The notes below the pieces were generated by a model, which was not told the DNA's origin, made no database searches, and saw only the letters and a program-made list of their open reading frames with translations. This document shows, piece by piece, positions 41,587 to 50,155 of a stretch of 64,000 nt of DNA. Source of the DNA: Candidatus Melainabacteria bacterium (GTDB taxonomy: Bacteria > Cyanobacteriota > Vampirovibrionia > 2-02-FULL-35-15); contig JACPSL010000029.1 in the NCBI GenBank assembly GCA_016193285.1, positions 1 to 64,000 of the forward strand. Reading direction: 5' to 3'. Made by a program: the position numbers and the translations under genes. Within the stretch, counting starts at the first letter, position 1; every line of letters begins with the position of its first letter.

Positions 41587-42562
41587 AGAAGATGAAAATT
41601 TAATTCTTTCATCACTTGAAGGTAATTATAATAAGCTTAAGTTTATTAAAGGTTTTAACTATCAAACCTTTTTACCACCTAATCTAAGAAGTATTATAAG
41701 AAGACTTCTTGGTATCACTAACTTCAAACAAAAAAGATTGATTAATGATTTTGAATTAACTAATTCAATTGACTATAAATCAATCTATAAGCCAGACAAC
41801 ATCTGGCCTTCAGGTAAAACATGTGCTTTTATTTCAACTCACGACATCGATTCAAAATTTGGACAAGAGTTTTTAAAAAACTTTACCCTGATTGAAAAGA
41901 AACTAGGAGTAACATCAACCAACTTTTGGGTTACACACCTATATGAATTAAATCATCCGTTTTTAAAGGAATTACAAAAAGAAGGATTTGAGATTGCACT
42001 TCATGATTATAATCACGATGGAAGACTTACTATGCTTTCAAAAGATGAGATAAGAAAGAGACTTGAGTTATCAAAAGATTTTATAAATAAATATTCTGTG
42101 AAAGGCATTAGATCTCCAGGATTCTTAAGATCAAAAAACTTTTATCACACAATTAAAGAGTATTTCTCTTACGATATGAGCGTTATAGACTTTAGTTATT
42201 TATTCCCATTTTCTGGAGATGGTTGCAGAACCTCATTACCATTTTATTTAGATAATTTGCTAATAATGCCGACTTCACTACTTCGGGATGGAGAAGCTAT
42301 TGCAATAAGATTAAAACCAAAAGAAATTTTAAGTTTCTGGATTAATAAATACAACTGGTTAAAATCAAAGAGTTGCTTAATTGTTCTTCTAACTCACCCA
42401 GATCAAGGGTTTTCAGGAAATAAGGAAATGCTATCAGTATATAAAGAATTTTTGGAACACATAACAAGTGATAACACTTGTTGGATTACAACTGCAGCTA
42501 ATGTAAGTAATCATTTAAAAGAAAAAAAAGAGAAGCTCATACAACTTACACTAGGAGAATAA
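41558..42562 (+). CDS. NodB-like polysaccharide deacetylase (CE4)
   Basis: 334 aa. Catalytic pair in T-H-D-I-D (Asp96/Asp98), metal-binding His149 and His153 in H-D-Y-N-H-D, R-S-P-G-F-L, and a late L-T-H-P-D motif: the CE4 set in order. No signal peptide, so likely cytoplasmic, acting on a lipid-linked or nucleotide-linked N-acetyl sugar. Tightly coupled to the GT2 upstream and the epimerase downstream. Confidence 0.75.
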   Translation: MLETKYRLSKEDENLILSSLEGNYNKLKFIKGFNYQTFLPPNLRSIIRRLLGITNFKQKRLINDFELTNSIDYKSIYKPDNIWPSGKTCAFISTHDIDSKFGQEFLKNFTLIEKKLGVTSTNFWVTHLYELNHPFLKELQKEGFEIALHDYNHDGRLTMLSKDEIRKRLELSKDFINKYSVKGIRSPGFLRSKNFYHTIKEYFSYDMSVIDFSYLFPFSGDGCRTSLPFYLDNLLIMPTSLLRDGEAIAIRLKPKEILSFWINKYNWLKSKSCLIVLLTHPDQGFSGNKEMLSVYKEFLEHITSDNTCWITTAANVSNHLKEKKEKLIQLTLGE

Positions 42563-42563
42563 T

Positions 42564-43541
42564 TTGAAAAAGCAAATTAAAAATATTTTTATAACAGGTG
42601 GTGCAGGTTTTATTGGTTCTCATTTGGTGGAAGAATTAATTAAAAATAATTTTAAAGTCACAGTGTTTGATAATCTCCATAGAAACTCCATCAAATACAC
42701 TGATATTTTAAAAAGCAATCTAGTAACTTTTATAAAAGGTAATATTCTTAATAAGGAGCTGGTTGAAAAGAGGATGAAAGGACATGATCTGATTATCCAT
42801 GCTGCTGCAATTGCAGGTGTAAGTAATTATCACAAGTTTCCTTACTTAACATTTAAAACAAATTTAATTGGAACCTACAATATTTTAGAAGCAATGGTAA
42901 AAAACAAAACTAATAAACTTATAGACTTCTCTACAAGTGAGGTTTTTGGCCCTAATGCTAAAGATGTAAGCGAAGATTCGTATTTTAATATTGGACCACC
43001 AAAACACAGGCGATGGAGTTATGCAGGAAGTAAAATTGGTGGGGAATTTCTTATTTCCACATATGCAGAAGAATACAAGTGGTCAGGAACCATAATCAGA
43101 CCTTTTAACATTTATGGCCCAAAACAAACAGGTGAAGGAGCCATAAGTAGTTTTTGTAAGAATATAGTATCTAACAAAAAATTAATACTTGAAGGGGACG
43201 GGAAAGCAATAAGAAGCTGGTGTTACATAGATGATTTTATTAGTGCAATAATGTTAGTAATAAAAAACATGCCTAGCACAGTAGAAACTTTTAATATTGG
43301 CAATCCTAAAGAAACCCTTTCAAACATTGAACTTGCTAGACTAGTCCTACAAGTATCCTTTAATGGAAAAAAGTTAAATGAAAAAGAAAATATAAAATTT
43401 GAGCTGATGAAATATCCAGAAATAAAGGAAAGATCACCTAATATACACAAGTTTCAAAAATTGTATAATTGGAGTCCTAAAGTCTCTTTGAGAGAGGGTT
43501 TACAAAAAACATTAATGTGGTTTAAACAAAATGCAATTTAA
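42564..43541 (+). CDS. NAD-dependent sugar-nucleotide epimerase/dehydratase (extended SDR)
   Basis: 325 aa. T-G-G-A-G-F-I-G-S at residue 11, F-D-N-L at 35, Ser123-Thr124-Ser125-Glu126, catalytic Tyr153-x3-Lys157 (Y-A-G-S-K), R-P-F-N-I-Y-G-P and R-S-W-C-Y-I-D-D. Belongs with UDP-glucose/GlcNAc epimerases and decarboxylases; substrate not deducible. TTG start with a good AGGAG 7 nt upstream. Overlaps the next gene by 11 bp. Confidence 0.87.
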   Translation: MKKQIKNIFITGGAGFIGSHLVEELIKNNFKVTVFDNLHRNSIKYTDILKSNLVTFIKGNILNKELVEKRMKGHDLIIHAAAIAGVSNYHKFPYLTFKTNLIGTYNILEAMVKNKTNKLIDFSTSEVFGPNAKDVSEDSYFNIGPPKHRRWSYAGSKIGGEFLISTYAEEYKWSGTIIRPFNIYGPKQTGEGAISSFCKNIVSNKKLILEGDGKAIRSWCYIDDFISAIMLVIKNMPSTVETFNIGNPKETLSNIELARLVLQVSFNGKKLNEKENIKFELMKYPEIKERSPNIHKFQKLYNWSPKVSLREGLQKTLMWFKQNAI

Positions 43542-44811
43542 AAAAATTAGTGTAATTGGATTTGGGAAAATAGGGCAAGCAGTAGCTGCAAACATACTAA
43601 GAAATAATTTACCTGTTGTTGTAATAGATACTAACACTAAACTTATTAATTCACTTTTAGAATTTAATTTTGAGTCGAATGAACCTGATGTAAAAGAAAT
43701 AATCACTAATGCTTTAAAAAGCAAAAAACTAATGGCTTCTTCAGATTTTAAAGAGATTCAAAACTCATCTCTAATGATTATTTGTATACCATTACTAATT
43801 GATATTGAAAAAAACATCAATGAAACCCCTTTCCTAAATTGCATAAAAGAAATTGCTCCATTTTTAACCAACAAAACAATAATCTCAGTTGAAACTACTA
43901 TACCAGTTGGATTTTCAAGGAATAAAATTTTACCCTTACTAGAAAAAGCTCATAAAAAACATGGGGTTGATTTTTATCTTATATACAGTCCGGAAAGAGT
44001 TAAAAGTGGAACTATGCTAAAACAGCTTCTACAAAATCCAAAAATTATAGGTGGAATTAATAACGAAGCTGCAAAAAATGGTATTGAGGCATATAGTTAT
44101 TTTTTCCCACAAGACTTACTAATACAAACAAGCTCTATTGAAACTAGTGAGATGATAAAGCTTGCCGGAATGGTTTATAGAGATATAAATATTGCTTTAT
44201 CAAATCAACTTGCACAATTTGCAAAAATAGCAGGCATAGATACTAAAGAAGTAATAGAACTTGCAAATACTGACGGCGAGGCTAATTTACTCTATCCTGG
44301 AATCGGTGTAGGCGGGCATTGTACACCTGTCTACCCTTATTTCCTTATTAATTCATTTGATAAAGTTGGGCTTGACTTTTCTCTTGCAAAAGAAAGCAGA
44401 AGAATAAATGACATAATGGCTAGTTATACCGTTGATTTAGTCGATGCTGAAATTAATGATAAAAAAGCACTTATACTTGGTCTAGGTTTTAGACCTGATG
44501 TAAAAGAAGATACTCTAAGCAGTACTTATTTGCTTGATAAAAAACTTAAAGAAAAAAATTATAAAGTTTTTTTACATGATCCACTTTTTTCACAAGAAGA
44601 ATTAAAAACCAGAAAGTTTAATCCGGTTGAAGACATTTATTTAGCTAAGACCCCTCTTGTATTTCTTGTAACCAACCATTCATGTTATAAAAATATAAAT
44701 TGGTACAAGTTAAAAGAAAGTGGCTGTAAAGTTTTCATTGATGGAAGAAATTCCTTTGATAAAAAGACTGTAGAATCAGCAGGAATTAAATATTTTGGGA
44801 TAGGAAGATAA
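43531..44811 (+). CDS. UDP-N-acetylhexosamine 6-dehydrogenase (WbpA/WecC family)
   Basis: 426 aa. Rossmann I-S-V-I-G-F-G-K-I-G, V-E-T-T-I-P-V-G-F-S, S-P-E-R-V-K-S-G, E-T-S-E-M-I-K-L-A-G, the catalytic Cys264 in G-V-G-G-H-C-T-P-V-Y-P, and a C-terminal G-L-G-F-R-P-D-V-K-E-D-T. A four-electron oxidation of C6 to a uronic acid. The H-C-x-P-V-Y-P form and the neighbouring WbpB/E/D-like genes favour UDP-GlcNAc as substrate. One bp from the convergent acetyltransferase. Confidence 0.9.
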   Translation: MQFKKISVIGFGKIGQAVAANILRNNLPVVVIDTNTKLINSLLEFNFESNEPDVKEIITNALKSKKLMASSDFKEIQNSSLMIICIPLLIDIEKNINETPFLNCIKEIAPFLTNKTIISVETTIPVGFSRNKILPLLEKAHKKHGVDFYLIYSPERVKSGTMLKQLLQNPKIIGGINNEAAKNGIEAYSYFFPQDLLIQTSSIETSEMIKLAGMVYRDINIALSNQLAQFAKIAGIDTKEVIELANTDGEANLLYPGIGVGGHCTPVYPYFLINSFDKVGLDFSLAKESRRINDIMASYTVDLVDAEINDKKALILGLGFRPDVKEDTLSSTYLLDKKLKEKNYKVFLHDPLFSQEELKTRKFNPVEDIYLAKTPLVFLVTNHSCYKNINWYKLKESGCKVFIDGRNSFDKKTVESAGIKYFGIGR

Positions 44812-44812
44812 A

Positions 44813-45403
44813 TTAGGATTTTAGTTTAACTCCTTTTTCTAACTTCAAATATTTTCTATGACATTTTTTACAAACAAAATATTTAGGTTCTTCTTTTAAA
44901 CTATAAGAACAAACACAAATATAAGAAACAACTGTAGCTGGAGAACCAACTACTAGCGCAAAATCAGGAACATTTTCTGTTACCACTGCACCAGCTCCAA
45001 TCATAGAATATCTTCCAATAGTTAATCCTGGTAAAATCGTACAGTTTGCTCCAAGAGTTGCTCCTTTTTTTATTTTAGTTTTAATTGCTTTAAAATTTGG
45101 CTTAATTTTTTTTACCCTCGGTCTTAAATCATTAGTAAAAGCTACACTAGGACCAATAAACACATCATCTTCAATACTTACTCCATCCCATATAGATACA
45201 CCGTTTTTAACGATTACATTATTCCCAATTTTTGAACCAGATTCCAAGAAAGCTCCGTGTCCAATATTGCAGTTAGATCCTACCTTTGCACCCTTCATAA
45301 TATGTACATATGCCCATATCCTTGAGCCTTTTCCTACATAATTTGACTCAACCTGTGCTGTCTTATGAGCAAAATAGTTTTTTTTGCTTTTATCCTCTTT
45401 CAT
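44813..45403 (-). CDS. Hexapeptide N-acetyltransferase (WbpD-like) with C-terminal Cys cluster
   Basis: 196 aa from ATG 45403. Left-handed beta helix: V-G-K-G-S-R-I-W-A-Y, I-G-H-G-A-F-L, F-I-G-P-S-V-A-F-T-N-D, L-G-A-N-C-T-I, G-A-G-A-V-V-T-E-N-V-P, V-G-S-P-A. Good match to UDP-2-acetamido-3-amino-glucuronate N-acetyltransferases. The tail has C-V-C and C-K-K-C, a possible zinc ribbon also seen in some WbpD relatives. An upstream in-frame start would overlap the divergent gene by 98 bp and is rejected: TATAAT ends 7 nt before 45403. Confidence 0.87.
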   Translation of the reverse strand: MKEDKSKKNYFAHKTAQVESNYVGKGSRIWAYVHIMKGAKVGSNCNIGHGAFLESGSKIGNNVIVKNGVSIWDGVSIEDDVFIGPSVAFTNDLRPRVKKIKPNFKAIKTKIKKGATLGANCTILPGLTIGRYSMIGAGAVVTENVPDFALVVGSPATVVSYICVCSYSLKEEPKYFVCKKCHRKYLKLEKGVKLKS

Positions 45404-45410
45404 ACTTTCT

Positions 45411-45418
45411 ATTATAAT
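45411..45418. promoter_or_regulatory. Palindromic ATTATAAT serving as -10 box in both directions
   Basis: ATTATAAT is its own complement, so it offers TATAAT on both strands. It lies in the 25-bp gap between ATG 45403 (minus) and ATG 45429 (plus), ending 7 nt and 10 nt before these starts. It is the only promoter-like element available to both genes. Confidence 0.5.
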
Positions 45419-45428
45419 TGAAATACTT

Positions 45429-46478
45429 ATGGCAATAGCAAGCAATTTACTTATAGATAAGGGATTTACTGAACTCAACAAAGGCTTAGTACTTAATCCT
45501 ACCAGCGAAATATCAATAGTAATACCATCCTTTAATAGCTTAAAAACAATTACAAAGCTAATTAAATCAATTGAGGAGTCTATTAAAAAGCCATATGAAG
45601 TAATTATTGTAGATGATTGTTCTGTTGATGGCTCTATAAATATTGTTTTAAATAATTATCCATGGATTAAAACTATTAAATTAAATAAAAATTCTGGTCC
45701 GTCAAAAGCCAGAAATATAGGTGTAGAAGTAGCTAACAAAGAGATAATATTATTTCTAGACTCTGATGTAATCCTTACACCAGTTGCAATTGAGGCTGTA
45801 GAAAAAAGACATAAAAATTATCCAGACATTGCAGGCTTACAAGGGCATTATCATTGGGAAGCAGCTAACCCAGGATCATTCCCTAGCTATAAAGCACTTA
45901 TAAATCATTTCTGGTATAGAGGCTCTAATGAAAGCACTGAGGTAAATTTTCTTGTTACTTATGCATGTACAATTAAAAAGCAAATCTTACTTGAAGCAGG
46001 TGGATTCAGTGAATTATATAAAGGTGCTGATGTAGAAGATTATGAACTTGGTTATAGAATAGCAAAAAAATATAAACTTCTTCATGAACCAATGCTTGAA
46101 GTTTATCACCACTTTCCTGGTTTTATAAAAAATACTAGAAATTACATTGATAGAGGAATGAAATGGTTTCCATTATTTGTAAAAAATAAAAAGTTTGACA
46201 CTAGTGGAGCTACTTCTAGCAATGAAGCCATATCAAGACTTTTAGGAATCCTAAGTTTTGCAAGTTTAATACCAGCTTTAATTAACAAGAATCTATTATC
46301 AATATTTTTAATTACTACTATTTTATATCTGCTTGTAAATTTAAAGTTTTTTATTTTTTGTTTTCAAAAAAAAGGGATTAAATATTTTCTACTAGGCATC
46401 TTTTTTCACTATGTTAGTTCAATAGTTATTTGTTTAACTATGTTTTTCTCAGTAATTAAATATATTCTTAAAAGATAA
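45429..46478 (+). CDS. GT2 glycosyltransferase with C-terminal membrane helices
   Basis: 350 aa. S-I-V-I-P-S-F-N-S, V-I-I-V-D-D-C-S-V-D, K-N-S-G-P-S-K-A-R-N-I-G, F-L-D-S-D-V (D-x-D), A-G-G-F-S-E, D-V-E-D-Y-E-L-G-Y-R (catalytic base region), then at least two hydrophobic segments near the C-terminus. This layout fits a polymerising or side-chain transferase rather than a DPM-type enzyme. ATG 45429 is preferred over an upstream start overlapping the divergent gene. Confidence 0.87.
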   Translation: MAIASNLLIDKGFTELNKGLVLNPTSEISIVIPSFNSLKTITKLIKSIEESIKKPYEVIIVDDCSVDGSINIVLNNYPWIKTIKLNKNSGPSKARNIGVEVANKEIILFLDSDVILTPVAIEAVEKRHKNYPDIAGLQGHYHWEAANPGSFPSYKALINHFWYRGSNESTEVNFLVTYACTIKKQILLEAGGFSELYKGADVEDYELGYRIAKKYKLLHEPMLEVYHHFPGFIKNTRNYIDRGMKWFPLFVKNKKFDTSGATSSNEAISRLLGILSFASLIPALINKNLLSIFLITTILYLLVNLKFFIFCFQKKGIKYFLLGIFFHYVSSIVICLTMFFSVIKYILKR

Positions 46479-46484
46479 AAATTA

Positions 46485-47600
46485 ATGAGCACTCTTAATA
46501 AAATTCCAAAGTTTACTACAAAGCTAGCTAATGCTTTATTAAATCCATATACACCAAACTATATTATTTTTTATGTTACAGCTGTATGCAATGCCAGATG
46601 CAGAATGTGTTTTTACTGGGAGCCAATAGAAACACATGATAAATCAAAAGAATTGTCATTTGATCAAATAGAAAAACTATCTAGGAGTTTTAAAAACTTA
46701 ATCCAGGTAACTTTAACAGGTGGTGAACCATTTTTAAGAGACGAACTACCAGAGATTGTTCGTGCTTATTATAAGAATTCAGGCGCAATGTTTTTTGCAA
46801 TTCCAACAAATGGATATCTACCTGATAAGCAAATCCCTATGGTAAAAGAGGTTTTAAAAAATGCTCCGGAAGCCAGAGTTGAGATTGCTATTTCCATAGA
46901 TGGGACCGAAGAAATGCATGATCACATTAGAAAAGTACCAGGAGGATATAAAAAATTAAAGCAAACTTATAGTGAACTAATAAAGTTAAAAAAAGAATTC
47001 CCAAATCTAATCGTTACTTCATGTTCTACACTTTCTTCCTTAAATGTTAATAACATGAAAGACAACATTAAAGATTTAATGACTAATTGGAATTTTGATA
47101 AATCAACTATCCTTTTATGCAGAGGAAATCCTAAAGAACCTGATGCTAGAGAAGTACCCATAGATACTTACATAGAAATGACTGAATATATAAAAAGCTT
47201 TCCTCAAAGGATAAAAAACTATGAGTTTGCAAATGTGTTTAAGAGCATGAGCAAAGTAATGATGACAACTCTTGCAAAAACTATAAAAGAAGATAAAGAG
47301 ATTTATCCTTGTCTTGCTGGCAAAAAATTATTAATTGTTTATCAAAATGGGGACGTGTATCCTTGCGAGATAATAGACATAATACATGCAGGAGCTATAG
47401 GAGATAATTTCTGCTTAGGAAATATCAAAGATTATGATCTGGATATAAGCAAGCTTTTAAACAATGAAAAAACACAAAAGGTATTAAATTTTATAAAAGG
47501 AGTAAACTGTCACTGCTCATTTGAATGTGCGCTCTTTGCAAGTATGATTTTTAATCCAAAGACCTATCCAAAGATCATAAAAGAATCACTTATATATTAG
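46485..47600 (+). CDS. Radical SAM/SPASM domain protein
   Basis: 371 aa. Cys35, Cys39 and Cys42 (C-N-A-R-C-R-M-C) bind the SAM cluster; L-T-G-G-E-P-F is the SAM motif; P-T-N-G-Y and S-I-D-G-T follow. C-terminal Cys residues in Y-P-C-E-I and C-H-C-S-F-E-C suggest an auxiliary cluster. Substrate unknown. It follows a GT2 gene by 6 bp and meets the GT-C gene at 47597 tail to tail with a 4-bp overlap. Confidence 0.88.
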   Translation: MSTLNKIPKFTTKLANALLNPYTPNYIIFYVTAVCNARCRMCFYWEPIETHDKSKELSFDQIEKLSRSFKNLIQVTLTGGEPFLRDELPEIVRAYYKNSGAMFFAIPTNGYLPDKQIPMVKEVLKNAPEARVEIAISIDGTEEMHDHIRKVPGGYKKLKQTYSELIKLKKEFPNLIVTSCSTLSSLNVNNMKDNIKDLMTNWNFDKSTILLCRGNPKEPDAREVPIDTYIEMTEYIKSFPQRIKNYEFANVFKSMSKVMMTTLAKTIKEDKEIYPCLAGKKLLIVYQNGDVYPCEIIDIIHAGAIGDNFCLGNIKDYDLDISKLLNNEKTQKVLNFIKGVNCHCSFECALFASMIFNPKTYPKIIKESLIY

Positions 47601-49291
47601 TTCCTCTCAAACACATCATATACATCAGGCTCTTTTAAGCCATAACAGATATAACTAACAGAATCTTTCAAATGATAATTCTTACTTATAAAATCATTTA
47701 ACACTACAAAGAATGGCTTTAATAATCTTACTTGCCACAGTCCTAGATGTGCAACTCTTGGAATAATAAGTATCTTAGGTGGTGTTTCATATAGTTGTTT
47801 AGTAAGTATAGGGATTGTAGTATTTAAAAATTTTTCATAATGAAGCCAGTCAGAAGTTATAGCAGACGTACAAGGCCTTTTTACATAAATATAAATAGGA
47901 GGGCCAAATGATTGATGTCCCTGTGCAAAAGCAAAAATATAAAATGAGTCATTTTTATTTGGAAGATAGTTATTTATTCTATCTGCCATCTGCAATACTG
48001 GAGACCTTTTATTTTTATTTGGGTCATAAGATAAGACAGGATCCTGAAATGATTGCGGCTGGTTAAAAAAACTTAGACTCAAGTGTTCTTTTGCCATACC
48101 AGTGTAAGCAGGATAAAGTTGAGAAAATCTGCAAATAAAAAATAATATTAAAAATACAGCTAATAAATATCTACTGAGAGGCAGATTTAAAAAACCAAAT
48201 TTTATAGTCAAATACTGAAACCCAGTCACCAAAAGGATTGCAATAGAAGGCCAAACTAAAACATAATAATAAGAAGCATAATTGCCACTTACAATAACAG
48301 AGCAAATATTTCCTATACCCCAAGCACTTATAAGTACCAAAAATACCTTGGCATGTCTATTAAATATTTTTTCACCAATAAAAAATTGGCTCAATAAACC
48401 CCATATTAAAAACAAAAAAGAAATAAAAAATAAAATGAAATTACTTATTGAATCCGTATGCCTAAACATAAATTTTAGTATTCTTATCAGTAAACTACAT
48501 CCTCGCCTCCCTTCAATTGAGTAATTCCCAAACAAGAAATAGCTATCGAAAAAAGAATTAAAGTTACCATTGTAGTTATAAATTCCAATAGAAAAAACTA
48601 AAAAGAAGACAATGATTCCAAATATATAAGAACAAACAGTTAATCGATTGACTCTAAATACATCTTTTGCAAATAAAAACAAGTAACCAACCCACAAAAA
48701 TGTAGCCAATACAATCACTAAACCACTTGCTTTAAACATAGCTGATGAAAAAGACACAAATGATGCAATAACGGAAAGTAAAACATTGAATTTTCTCCTT
48801 TCTGGTTTTTCAAAAGCAGCCAGAAGACAAAAAATCGAGGATAAAGAAAACAAATTACAAAGATATTCAGCTTCAAACGACAATGAAGATTCTAGTTCTA
48901 GTTGTGATCCCCAAAGACCATTTGAGCTTAATTGCAAAAGGACCCAAAGAAATACTCCAATTGCTGAAACAAGAGGATTTAACGACAGTTTCTTTAAGAT
49001 AAAATAAATTAAATTACTAGTTAGAAAAATTACAACTGTATGAAAAAAATGCAGTGCAACTAAAGCATTCGTATTAAATCCAAACAGTTTTACAAGAACT
49101 GCATAAATTAAAATAAAAAATGGACCCCGAACAGACAAAATGTCAGTATATAAATGCCTGCCTTCTAAAAGCTTTTGGCCATATACAAAATAAAATCCCT
49201 CATTGCCGCTACTACAAACTACTGACAAATCAAAAGGTAATTTCACTAAAACATAAAATAACAATGCAACAACTAATACAAATCGTCCCAT
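47597..49291 (-). CDS. GT-C-type multi-pass membrane glycosyltransferase
   Basis: 564 aa with about ten hydrophobic helices. First periplasmic loop S-G-N-E-G-F-Y-F, then L-L-E-G-R-H-L-Y-T-D-I-L and R-G-P-F-F-I-L-I-Y, a pattern common in ArnT/PMT-like proteins of unknown specificity, where Glu replaces the D-E pair. Distinct from the three paralogous groups in this island. In a two-gene minus-strand unit with the methyltransferase upstream (19-bp gap). Confidence 0.72.
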   Translation of the reverse strand: MGRFVLVVALLFYVLVKLPFDLSVVCSSGNEGFYFVYGQKLLEGRHLYTDILSVRGPFFILIYAVLVKLFGFNTNALVALHFFHTVVIFLTSNLIYFILKKLSLNPLVSAIGVFLWVLLQLSSNGLWGSQLELESSLSFEAEYLCNLFSLSSIFCLLAAFEKPERRKFNVLLSVIASFVSFSSAMFKASGLVIVLATFLWVGYLFLFAKDVFRVNRLTVCSYIFGIIVFFLVFSIGIYNYNGNFNSFFDSYFLFGNYSIEGRRGCSLLIRILKFMFRHTDSISNFILFFISFLFLIWGLLSQFFIGEKIFNRHAKVFLVLISAWGIGNICSVIVSGNYASYYYVLVWPSIAILLVTGFQYLTIKFGFLNLPLSRYLLAVFLILFFICRFSQLYPAYTGMAKEHLSLSFFNQPQSFQDPVLSYDPNKNKRSPVLQMADRINNYLPNKNDSFYIFAFAQGHQSFGPPIYIYVKRPCTSAITSDWLHYEKFLNTTIPILTKQLYETPPKILIIPRVAHLGLWQVRLLKPFFVVLNDFISKNYHLKDSVSYICYGLKEPDVYDVFERN

Positions 49292-49310
49292 GTAAATAAT
49301 TAAATCCTAA

Positions 49311-50102
49311 TTAACCCTTCTTATGAATCGATAATATAGATAACCCAAAAGGATAGTTAATTATATCTGACAAAGCTACCTCTAAATACATTAGGCCTGA
49401 AAGAATAAAATTTAAAATTGGTAATTCATTATTTAAGTCTGATTTAGGCTGTTTGCATAAAAACTTAGATAACAGCCTTAAAATAAAAATTAAGGGGAAA
49501 AGCAGTGTATTGTAAAAACTAATCTTTGTAACTCTTAAGCCTGATTTCTTTGAAGCGTTCAATATATAAGCCTTATCATATCTTCTAAAAGACCCGGCAG
49601 CTATGTCATGAGGACTAAATAAAAAATTATAAGCAGGCAACAAAGAAAAAAAGTATCCGCCTGGTTTTAAAACTCTTCTAACTTCTCTCCATGCTTTCAA
49701 ATCAGAGCCTGGAATATTACAAAAAACTTGAACAGAAAAAACAAAATCAAAAGAATTATCACTATATGGAAGATCTTCTGCCGACCCGACTTGTAAGTTT
49801 TTTAAGTTTCTCTTTTTAGAATATTGAATTGCGAGTTCCGAAATATCAATACCATGAACTTTGCCATAATGCTCTAACAGTTTTAAAGTCGCACCTGATC
49901 CACACCCTACATCTAAAATACAGATAGTATCACCAACTTTGTTATTCCCATAGTCTCTTAAAATTTTTTCAAAATTATTTTTTAAAATAGTTCTTACCCC
50001 TCTATAAAACCAGTGTGTATCTTCAAGAAAAAATCTATTAGATATTATTTGCTCAGGCTTATAAGCTGCTACTAAATGTTCTGATTTAACCAGTGGCCTC
50101 AT
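49311..50102 (-). CDS. SAM-dependent methyltransferase
   Basis: 263 aa from ATG 50102 (a TTG one codon upstream is less likely). D-V-G-C-G-S-G-A-T-L-K motif I near residue 70, H-G-I-D-I-S, D-L-P-Y-S-D-N-S-F-D-F-V-F-S-V-Q-V, V-L-K-P-G-G-Y-F. An amphipathic C-terminal region follows. Shared unit with the GT-C gene 47597. Confidence 0.83.
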   Translation of the reverse strand: MRPLVKSEHLVAAYKPEQIISNRFFLEDTHWFYRGVRTILKNNFEKILRDYGNNKVGDTICILDVGCGSGATLKLLEHYGKVHGIDISELAIQYSKKRNLKNLQVGSAEDLPYSDNSFDFVFSVQVFCNIPGSDLKAWREVRRVLKPGGYFFSLLPAYNFLFSPHDIAAGSFRRYDKAYILNASKKSGLRVTKISFYNTLLFPLIFILRLLSKFLCKQPKSDLNNELPILNFILSGLMYLEVALSDIINYPFGLSILSIHKKG

Positions 50103-50155
50103 CAAGTAAATTAAAACACAAACGCTATAATATTAAGAAACAATCTATATTAACA

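Noticed and set aside
45404-45481. N-terminal extension of the hexapeptide acetyltransferase to 45481
   Set aside because: It would overlap the divergent GT2 gene by almost 100 bp, adds a Ser/Ile-rich stretch absent from the family, and reads through the shared promoter octamer.
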